Assembly: GCA_009829735.1 (NCBI GenBank)
Contig: CM020619.1
Span: forward strand, 11,026,375-11,090,374
From: Pyropia yezoensis
Taxonomy: Eukaryota; Rhodophyta; Bangiophyceae; Bangiales; Bangiaceae
DNA length: 64,000 nt
Reading direction: 5' to 3'
The notes beneath the pieces are model-generated. The model ran no database searches. It worked only from the letters and a program-made list of their open reading frames with translations, and was not told the DNA's origin. Position numbers and translations under genes: made by a program. This document shows, piece after piece, positions 20,501-27,788 of this stretch (position 1 is its first letter; each line of letters opens with the position of its first letter).

Positions 20501-23500
20501 TGATCATTGTGTCGGACACGTTTGAGTGGCTCTTCCTTCGCCATAGTTACGGGCTGGCTCCCTGTCGGGCGGCGGCGGCAGTTGTTGCGGCGGCTGCGCT
20601 CTCGTCCCCGGTTCTTGCCGCTGCTCTCGTTAGCGGCGCCTCTGGTGGCGCTGTCGCCGCTCGCGCTTTTCGAGTGTCCGTGGCCGACGTGATTGCCCAT
20701 GGTGTGGCCGTGGACGAGGTTCCTGTGCCGGAAGGCGACACCTCCTCCGCGGCCGCCATTGCCAGTGGGACGGCAGCCGGTGGTTGGGGGGGTGGAGAGG
20801 CCCCTGTCGGGGCGCTTGGAGCGGTGGCCACCGCTGCAGCCGCGTTCCCCTCTGTGTTTGACTCAATGGTTATGACGCTCGAAGCGTCGTTGGGCGAGGA
20901 TGGCAGCTCGTCTGCTGGTGCCTACCTTTTGGGTCTTCGCGGCGGTGGCGGGGCGCCCGAGTACGGGGCACTGCCGGCGCTGGTGGAGCGCGCTGCTGCA
21001 GCGAACAAGACGCCTATGGACGACCGCCGCCGGTCTACGGCGGTCACGGCGCTAGAGTGGCTTGCTAGCCGCGCTGACAGTCGGGTGGCTGCTGCAACGC
21101 TGTCCTTTTTAACGTCCGCACAGGGGGGGGCGTCAGAGGAGGACCCGGCAAGTGGGAATGACTACGCGCCCAATGGCGAAGAGGATTCGCCGGGGGCGGG
21201 GTGCGGCATTGCCGATGCCTGCCTGTGGCGCTTGTTGGCGTTAGTGGACGACGTGGCGCCGGGCGCGGGCTCGGCGGCGCCGGCGCCGGCGGCACCTGCA
21301 CTGGGCTACTTCACGGCTGATCAGGCTGCCGACGGCGGCGCTGACGAAGACACTGCTGCCATCGCCGGCGCTGCCGACTGGGTAGCGATTGGCGAGTCGG
21401 CCGCTGGTTGGATGCGACTTGCTGCACTGCAGGCCGCATCCGATGGGGAAGAGGAGGTGCGCCTGCGGGTGTACGTTGCTGCTCAGCTGCCATCGGCCGT
21501 CTCTCTCCTCCGGCTGTCTGCGGCGGTCGCCGCCGCCGGGGCGACCGACGTGGCGGCGCTTTGCCTCGTTGCGTGGCGACAGCTGTTGGCCATGCGCGTG
21601 GCTGTCCACCCCCTAGGTGCCGGTTACGCAGCGGCTCCCGCCCTCACAGCGACGGCAGCCGACGTGGCGGTGCGTTTGGCATCACCCGCTGGGGGGCTTT
21701 TCCACGCCGACGCTGGCGCCGGTGCATCGGTGGCGCTGCTGCTGTGTGTGGCGCGGCTGCGTGATTTTGGCGCTGCTGACGGCCTGCCGCCGCCCGCGGC
21801 ACGGGCGCTCCTGGGGCGGGTAGCTGCGACGCTTGCGGGGCCCGTCGGGCGGCGCCCCGACGGCGGCCGCGCGCGAGCGGGCCTGTACGCGGCGCTGCTG
21901 TTTGCGGGGCGCCTTGCCGCGCCGCCCGCCGCTGTGGCGGGCGGGGCGGGCGGTGGGGGTGTCCCCACTGCCGCCGCCGCGCCCGCCCCCAGCCTTCCTT
22001 CGCTGTCTGGTGTGGAGGCGGTTGTGGCAGTTGCGGTGGGAGACGCGGCCTCTCCTGTCGCATCGGCGGCGACGCGCTCCGCTGCGTGCGCGGCGTTGGG
22101 TGCTCTGGTTGCCGCTTCCCCAGCGGCGACTGTGGGCGCCCTGGCCATTGGTGGCCGGTTGCGGAGGGTGGTGGCGGCTGCGATTGGTGACCCAGCCGCC
22201 CGTCGCCGCATCGCCCGGTCGTGCAGTGGCGGCAGCGGCGTGGGCAGCAGCGGCCGTCAAGATGGGGACGACGATGACGAGGACGGCGATGCCAAGGCGG
22301 ATAATGCGGCGGTCATGACGGCCGACGCCATGTTTGCCCTGCTTCACGCGCTATCCATGGCGCCTGGTGGCGCGCGAGCGCTGTCAGACTGCGCCGCCAT
22401 TGAGGCGATCGCAGCACTACTGCGGGATGTGGCGGCGACGCGCAACCCCTACTTGGATGAGGAGGAGGAACGCCCCACGGGGGGCGGCGGCGGTTGGGGC
22501 CGTAACGCCCTGCGCGGCGCGGGCCGTGCGGGCGGTGGTGGACGCCCCTCGACGGCCCTCATCCCCTGGGACAGTGGCGATGGCGACGGGTCGGATGGCG
22601 ACAGCGACGGCGATGCGGTGATGGGCACGGGCGACGTGCCCGGCCTCACCGCCGCCGAGCACCGGTCGGCTATTGCGGCTGCCGCCTCGTCGGTGGTGTG
22701 CGCAGCACTCGTTGCCCGCTCGGCCGACCGGTGGTCGTCCAACGGTGGCAGCGGCGCCGTCGCTGCCTGGTACGACCCCGCCTGGGCTCCAGTGTCGGGT
22801 GGCACTCCCGCGGTGGGTGGGGGCGGCGGCGGCTTTGTGCCCGACTCGGACACGGCCGAGGCGGCGGCCGGGGTGCTGGGCGCGGGCTCCCCGCTGTACG
22901 CCGACGCCCTCCGCCGGGCAGGCGCCGCGGCCGGCCGCCAGTGGGTGCCCGCCGCCTCCTTTGCCTATACCCCGGCCGCCGTGGCAGCGGCGGTGCTGCT
23001 GTCGCGGGTGACGGACGAGGTGCCTGGCCGGCGGCTGGGTGCTGCCGGCCTGCCCCCCGTTGTGCTGCTGCGCTGCCTCGCCGCGCGCGCGTACGGGCGG
23101 CTGGTCTACCTCCGCGGTGCCGCCGGGACCACCCTCCACGGCAGCCCCGTCGATGGGCCTTTTGTGGACGATGGGGACGACGACGATGGCGCTTCGTCTG
23201 ACGGTGACACGTATGGCGGTGGCGGTGGTGGTGGTGGTGGTGGCGGCGGCGTGGATGGGGACCACGGCGCACACGGCACCCAGTTCCTTGGCGGCAGCAC
23301 GCTGCTCGCGCCGGGCCTCCGCTCCGCCCCCCCGCGCACCGCCGACGAGGCGCGGCGTGGGCGGGTGCGCCACCCCGCGGGCGGCAGCCTCCTTACCCGT
23401 GACCGCCTTGCCGCGCGCGCGCGTCTGGCCGCCGCCCTCGCCGCCGCCCTGTCGCCGGCGCTGACGTCGCCGCTCGCCCTTTGGGCGCCCGTCCTCGACG

Positions 23501-24270
23501 TCCATGTCCGGCAGCCGTCGGGGGTGGGTGGCGGCGGCGGTGGCGGAGACGACGGAGGGGACGACGCGGCGGCGCCGCCCCGGCCGCCACTCGCCGACGT
23601 GGCCCGCGTCGCGGCCGGGATGCTGGCCGACGTGGCCGCCGCACGGGCAGAGGCGGCGGCCATGGCCGCCGACGCCACGACGGCGGCGGTGCCTGCCGTG
23701 CGCGGCGTCCGGTGGGCCGACGCTGCCGCCGACGCTGCGGATGACGACAGCGGTGGCGCCGGCAATGGCGGCGGCGACGGTGACGGTGACGGCGACGATG
23801 CGCCACCGCCCTCTCCCGCCCGCCTAGCCGCCGACGCGGCCGCCGTGCACGCGGCGGTGGCGGCGCGCGTCCTCGACGGCGCCCTCCTCATCCTTCGCGA
23901 CTACCTCCGCGCGGCGCGCGGGGCGGTGGCGGCGGCCACGCCCGCGGACCGGCGGTCGCCGGCCGAGGCGGCGCTCGCACGCCTCGCCGCCGCGACGCCG
24001 CCGGGAGGGGGGCTGGACGCGGCCGATGCGGCGGCGCTGCTCGCCGCCGGCCGCCGGGTGCTGCTGCCGCTGGTGCGGGCTGTCGACGCGGCGGCGTTGG
24101 CGGGGGGGGGCGGCGGAGCCGCGGCGGGCGCGGGCGTGGCGGGCGCGGCGGGCGGCGGCGAGGCTGAGGGGAAGGGCGGCTGGGGTGGGGCGGGGGGGGG
24201 GGACGTGGCCGTCCAGCTCGGCCGCCAGATCCGCACGCTCCTCGGCGAAGGCCGCGGCGGCCGCACGTAG
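17551..24270 (+). CDS. NUP205/NUP192-like inner-ring nucleoporin
   Basis: A single 6.7-kb exon encodes 2239 residues, predicted to be an alpha-solenoid scaffold of the nuclear pore inner ring. The size is close to plant and animal NUP205 (about 1850-2010) with extra Gly/Asp-rich inserts (near residues 430-520, 1570-1690, 1880-1910). Recognition rests on helical landmarks. An early segment LADSVFLATYTVQTSAEDAL is followed by RDRAVLVELVATRNVLFLSW. A central block FPVAVLRLGDAVLAAAAA is followed by VFAVDHVLGHWPRRTYGC and AGRWALAAAAAGLVAAVG; this matches the family pattern of F/Y-P, then DHVF, then RxYxxxxEKWxL. The ATG at 17551 has good context. GC at third positions is visibly lower through about 22300 than in the last 1.5 kb. 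Another giant helical protein cannot be excluded without a profile search. Confidence 0.6.
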   Translation: MAALLRRALRVALDAPEGVSPPALAGLCAELAEALPAAASPLPATPDDATADGPSTTAREMEDAARREAVLLTHDLLRSQLVAPPSPVLEGVQQVRDDLLVAARLVDGTLDRIAAAVAHIAAALPEGAGAPPPGAAPPPRSALRGAPGARGGADATAAPVAAPLRPGELQLLADSVFLATYTVQTSAEDALRIRAELTTISGVVDAAAAAAAASAGRMVRWGGAAAVADAAAADARDRAVLVELVATRNVLFLSWCCALDRTRYGDVYNPVAGTTGVNALLKDADFCSRVCGLGVGGGEEEEEEDVARWAGVRDADAAAELVAAVFLLATADPDEDAAVMVGARVCLYGGALSWLSGELADWLDAGLGGTAVTTDGELYADALEDLVLDVCESPRLSDTLLSLGVRVAADAAAVAAAAAAAEEADLADMLGGPGAGGGGGGGGDPYAFGDRPPVPSRPRGGFSAAAPARRGRPPWADGATAGIGLPELQDGTGGGGGGWGRDLNNRDGGGNDDDDGNGGVPLNNTAALLGMVVARAVALAPHKLAVEPDSGGLRYWVGLGGAPGVLPRLGDAVADLWDTTMQDAHATGGVGARFSDALLAFLTALRATAGGGVGHAQAALRYLVSAGHPVASAHRVAAALGALHAALGGARPGGLSPVRLETTEAAALTGLVRVLTAAARTLGAAAGSTAPAAAALGAELAAELPLRLAGLALHELPRPLRVAAVDAVAALADPVTATQCLGGLVADGAATLGAATADASSGDGDYAFPVAVLRLGDAVLAAAAARSPGAGVPDVVTALSVFAVDHVLGHWPRRTYGCEAGRWALAAAAAGLVAAVGRVAAEARSPLPPAYARLLTPAAGTGGAGQPLRSLAAAAGLRVSPDVTGGEALAASGRHTLIAAAKSGDGRAWLSMQAAVAASGAVLAALLGVDRRARQAAVLDSGYGGGYGGGNGSSNANAGGFLVAAGELLGAPAERASLRAVASLIIVSDTFEWLFLRHSYGLAPCRAAAAVVAAAALSSPVLAAALVSGASGGAVAARAFRVSVADVIAHGVAVDEVPVPEGDTSSAAAIASGTAAGGWGGGEAPVGALGAVATAAAAFPSVFDSMVMTLEASLGEDGSSSAGAYLLGLRGGGGAPEYGALPALVERAAAANKTPMDDRRRSTAVTALEWLASRADSRVAAATLSFLTSAQGGASEEDPASGNDYAPNGEEDSPGAGCGIADACLWRLLALVDDVAPGAGSAAPAPAAPALGYFTADQAADGGADEDTAAIAGAADWVAIGESAAGWMRLAALQAASDGEEEVRLRVYVAAQLPSAVSLLRLSAAVAAAGATDVAALCLVAWRQLLAMRVAVHPLGAGYAAAPALTATAADVAVRLASPAGGLFHADAGAGASVALLLCVARLRDFGAADGLPPPAARALLGRVAATLAGPVGRRPDGGRARAGLYAALLFAGRLAAPPAAVAGGAGGGGVPTAAAAPAPSLPSLSGVEAVVAVAVGDAASPVASAATRSAACAALGALVAASPAATVGALAIGGRLRRVVAAAIGDPAARRRIARSCSGGSGVGSSGRQDGDDDDEDGDAKADNAAVMTADAMFALLHALSMAPGGARALSDCAAIEAIAALLRDVAATRNPYLDEEEERPTGGGGGWGRNALRGAGRAGGGGRPSTALIPWDSGDGDGSDGDSDGDAVMGTGDVPGLTAAEHRSAIAAAASSVVCAALVARSADRWSSNGGSGAVAAWYDPAWAPVSGGTPAVGGGGGGFVPDSDTAEAAAGVLGAGSPLYADALRRAGAAAGRQWVPAASFAYTPAAVAAAVLLSRVTDEVPGRRLGAAGLPPVVLLRCLAARAYGRLVYLRGAAGTTLHGSPVDGPFVDDGDDDDGASSDGDTYGGGGGGGGGGGGVDGDHGAHGTQFLGGSTLLAPGLRSAPPRTADEARRGRVRHPAGGSLLTRDRLAARARLAAALAAALSPALTSPLALWAPVLDVHVRQPSGVGGGGGGGDDGGDDAAAPPRPPLADVARVAAGMLADVAAARAEAAAMAADATTAAVPAVRGVRWADAAADAADDDSGGAGNGGGDGDGDGDDAPPPSPARLAADAAAVHAAVAARVLDGALLILRDYLRAARGAVAAATPADRRSPAEAALARLAAATPPGGGLDAADAAALLAAGRRVLLPLVRAVDAAALAGGGGGAAAGAGVAGAAGGGEAEGKGGWGGAGGGDVAVQLGRQIRTLLGEGRGGRT

Positions 24271-25970
24271 GTGGGGGGGGTGCGTGCGGGGGCGGCGGCG
24301 ACGATGCGGGGGGTCTGGGGGTGGGGTGGGGGGGGCGGGGGCTCCACCCCGGCGTGGGGTGGGAGGCGCCCGCTGCCGCCCGTGCAGGTGCGCGTCGCGT
24401 GAGTGTGTCGAAAAAAAAAAAAAAAAGTCTTGCGGGGGGGGCCCCCCGGGGAGGCGACGGCCTGCCCTTTGTCGGTGTGTGGCTCTCTCATCTAGAGGCG
24501 ATCCGGGCGTAGGGCCGTTCCCGGTCTGTGGCGGGCCAGCCCGCCCGGCCTGCCTTTGCTAGCTTGCCCAGAGCACACCGTCGCTGGGTGGGACACCGCG
24601 GATGCCTGAGGGCGGCTCTGCCGGCGCAGCGCTTGCCGGAGGACTGAAAAAGGACGGCGGGGTGCGGTCGTCGATCGCGGCAGTGCAACGGCGGTCCTGC
24701 CGCGACGTGGGACCCCGCCGGCCGCTGGGAGTCTGTACGCGTGGACGCGGGGCGGGGAGTCGGGGGGGGGGCCTGGCGATGGGTTATCTTCCCTCCCCCC
24801 TCTTCCCTGACGACGGGGAGGTGCTTGCTGCAAGAAGGAGCGAGCCCCCCCCTCCCCCCCCACGCCGCGGGGGTGAGGGGGAGCGAGGTGCTCCCCCCTC
24901 ATTCTTTCCCCGCTCATCGGTTGTCGGAACGGCACTCGCAGAGGGACCAGGCTGGCAGTCGGCCCCCCCCCCCCCCCTCTCTGTGCTTCTCCAGCGACGC
25001 AGTCCACGGCACCCACTCCCCCGTCGCTCGCTCGAGGGCTAGCTACAGTATGTAGCCCTACGGTCGCGGCGGCTGCCGCACGGCCGCCGCAGTGCTGGCG
25101 CCAGGTCAGGAAAGTTCCCCATTGGCCCCACAGGTTGACCATCCCCCCCCCCAACGAAACCATCTCGCCCCGCCCCGCCCCGTCCGCGTGATCTGCCGAG
25201 CCGGGCCGCGGGTGGCCGCCGGCGGTGCGCCCCAGCCAGGCGGCCGCCGGGCGGCCGCCCGCCAGCGCGCCGCGGCGGGCGGCTCGACGGCGTGCCGCGG
25301 GCCGCGGGCGGGGCGGTGCCGGCGGGGCGGCCCGCCGCGGCTGGCCGACCAGCCGGCGAGCCGTCCCCCCCGCCGTGGTGAGGGGGGGGGCGGGGGGGGG
25401 TGGGAGGGGGCCGGCGGCCGCCCTCCTGCCGGCCGGCCGGCGGTGTTCGGCTCGAAGAGGGGGCAACCCCGTGGCTGCCGCTCCTAGGTGCTCCTCTTCC
25501 CCGCCCCATCCGCCGTCCCCCGGCCCCCCTCCCTCCTTGGGGCTCCCCACGTGAGGCCGCCGCGATCCCCCACCGTTTGCATGGAGGCCACTGCATGGGG
25601 TGTGGGCCCTGCAGAGGGGAGCGTGGGGGGGTCGGGGGGGGGGGTGTACCTCCCGTGGCCGGCCCGGCCCGCTGGGGAGCCCCAACGCTAGAGGGGGCGG
25701 TGGCAGTATTGAAAAGGGGGGGGTAAGGGCGCTGCCCACCCCCAGCCCTCTCCGTTCATCATCCAAGGACGGTCGACCAGCAGCAGTGTCGAAGGAGGGG
25801 TCCCTGCACCGCCGCTGCCGAGTCTCCACATTAGCGCATTGAGACGACCCTTGTGCACTTCTCCTGCCCACCCCCCCCCCCCTGCTAGCCCACTGCCGAC
25901 GGTCAACCCACCAACCGCCTTCCACCCTCCCCTCCTTTTCCGCGTCCCCTCCTTTTTACCCCCTTCACCC
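24271..25970. other. intergenic; no supported gene
   Basis: Contains a run of 16 A (24411-24426) about 140 bases after the NUP205 stop, C/G-rich low complexity, GGCC-type palindromes around 25430-25445, and the short palindrome GCTACAGTATGTAGC at 25041-25055. A minus-strand frame of 477 codons (24492-25925) is Arg/Gly/Pro-rich and resembles nothing. 25700-25970 is probably the flavodoxin promoter and leader; the last 110 bases are pyrimidine-rich. Confidence 0.5.
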
Positions 25971-26651
25971 ATGGCTCCTCGGGCAATGGCCTTTGCCGTC
26001 GCCGCCCCCCTGGTGGGCGGCGCCCCCGCCGGCCGCCCCCTCGCCACCCCCTCCCGCCGCGCAGTCGCGGCAGGCGCGGCGGCCGCCCCCCGCCGCGCCG
26101 CGCGCCTGGTCACCCCCCCTGTCATGGGCATTGCGGTCGTCTACGCGTCCACGACGGGCAACTGCGCGGACGTGGCCGAGATGATCGCGTCGGACCTGGG
26201 CGGCACCATCGTGGACGCGGTGGTGGAGGTGGGGGACACCACCCCGTCGGCGCTGGCCGCCTATGACGGGCTGGTGGTGGGGGCGCCGACGTGGAATACG
26301 GGCGCGGACGTGGAGCGGAGCGGCACCGACTGGGACAACTTCCTCTACGAGGAGCTGGACAAGGTGTCGTTTGAGGGCAAGTCGGTGGCGGTGTTTGGGA
26401 CGGGCGACTCGGTGTCGTACGGCGACTACTTTGCCGACGCGATTGCTGAGCTGCACGGCCGCTTTGAGGCGCGGGGCGCCAAGATGGTTGGCGCCGTCCC
26501 CGTCGACGGCTACCAGCACACCGAGTCCAAGGCGCAGGTGGGGGAGGTGTTTATGGGGCTCCCGCTGGACCAGGACAATGAGGATGACCTGACGCCGGGG
26601 CGCGTCAAGGCGTGGTGTGACCAGCTCAGGGCCGAGGCGGGGTGGGCGTGA
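25971..26651 (+). CDS. fld: flavodoxin, plastid-targeted
   Basis: FMN-binding electron carrier that replaces ferredoxin after photosystem I, typically under iron limitation. The 226-residue product has an Ala/Arg-rich transit peptide of about 50 residues and then a complete long-chain flavodoxin. The phosphate loop is YASTTGNCADVAEMI. The FMN isoalloxazine loops are GAPTWNTGADVERSGTDWDN and AVFGTGDSVSYGDYFADAIA. The C-terminal part (PVDGYQHTESKAQVGEVFMG, then GLPLDQDNEDDLTPGRVKAW) includes the long-chain insertion. The ATG at 25971 follows a pyrimidine-rich leader (cacccATGg). There are no introns. All binding loops look intact, so it should be functional. Regulation by iron is known for the family but not visible here. 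Confidence 0.92.
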   Translation: MAPRAMAFAVAAPLVGGAPAGRPLATPSRRAVAAGAAAAPRRAARLVTPPVMGIAVVYASTTGNCADVAEMIASDLGGTIVDAVVEVGDTTPSALAAYDGLVVGAPTWNTGADVERSGTDWDNFLYEELDKVSFEGKSVAVFGTGDSVSYGDYFADAIAELHGRFEARGAKMVGAVPVDGYQHTESKAQVGEVFMGLPLDQDNEDDLTPGRVKAWCDQLRAEAGWA

Positions 26652-27788
26652 GGGCTGTTGCCGGCTGCAGCGCTTGGAGGGATAGAGCGCGCGAGGCGGG
26701 GGGGGGGGGTGGGTGGCGCATACGGCCTTGTCATTTCATTGGCTCTGGCAGGTCCGGGACCGTCAGCCAACGCGACGCGTCGAGACGGGGTCGGTTGGGA
26801 GGAGAGGAGGCGGGGAGGGGGTGGTGGGGGATTGCAGACCGTCGTCAGCAGACGCCCGTTCCCCGCCTCTGCTTCCACGCGAGAGAGAGATATGTATTGA
26901 CCCCCGTTTTTCTTCTTCCCTCTTCCCCACAAAAGCAGTGGCGGCCGGTTAGGGGCGTGCGCGGCGGCTGGGGAGCGTGGTCGTTCATGGGGACGCTAAA
27001 GAGGAAGGTGGCTCCCCAAGGCGGAGAGAGCGACATCGTTGCTACCCCCGACGGTAGGATCCATCCTCTAGGGAGCACCTATAGAGTGAGAGGGGATTTG
27101 CAGGGAGTGGAGCGCCCCTCCATCGGTTGGGCCCTCTGCGGTGCCGCCGCACCGCGTGGCAGTTGGGGTGCGCTGAACAGACCCCTTACCCCCACCCACC
27201 CCCTCCACAGGGTGGCCTGCCCAGTTCCGTGTGCGGCAGTGTCACCGCCGGTACCGGCACCGCGCTCTGCCCAACACGACCGCACCTCCCATGTAACGGC
27301 CTCGCATGCGCGGATGAGCTGGGCTTGTCCGCCCCGCCGCGCGAGACCCCCCCAGCCATGGAGCAGAGGTGCTCTTTCAACCCCGCTTCATCGGCGTGCC
27401 CGCGGGCGGCAACCGAGCTCAATTGGGCGGGCATGGCGGCCCCCCGACGGCGGTCGATTCCCCACCACCCCCCGCCCCACTGCACGGCAGCCACCCGTCC
27501 GAAGCGGGGTCGCCGGCCAGTCATGGCGGCGGCGCCCCCCCCACACCAACTGCGCGTGCACACCTCTGTGACCTGTCAATCAAACGCCGCTTGAATCGCA
27601 GAGGCGCGAACACCAATTGTGCGATCCCCCCTTCCCCCCCCCGGCCCCTGGGGCCATTCTCCCCCGACACTCCCCCCCTCCCCCACCCCCCCCCCTCCCC
27701 CACCCCCCCCCCCTCCCCCGCCCCCCCCCCCTGACGCTGTCCATCCCCAATTCCCCCCACCCCCCCCGCCTCTGTCACCGCCCCCCCT
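26652..27788. other. intergenic, nothing recognised; C-rich microsatellite at 27660-27735
   Basis: Short frames only. The 3' end carries repeated blocks of five to ten C separated by T or A next to the convergent monooxygenase stop. The middle (26950-27600) has moderate complexity but no domain on either strand. Confidence 0.5.

Noticed and set aside
22417-23505. Long minus-strand frames inside the NUP205 gene
   Set aside because: His/Arg/Gly-rich shadows of the nucleoporin reading frame.
24411-24426. A16 run as a retroposed poly(A) tail
   Set aside because: No duplicated flanks and no reverse-transcribed gene copy upstream other than the NUP205 3' end, so a simple homopolymer is enough.
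24492-25925. 477-codon minus-strand frame downstream of NUP205
   Set aside because: Arg/Gly/Pro-rich, no motif, no good start, and the opposite strand is equally open; explained by high GC.
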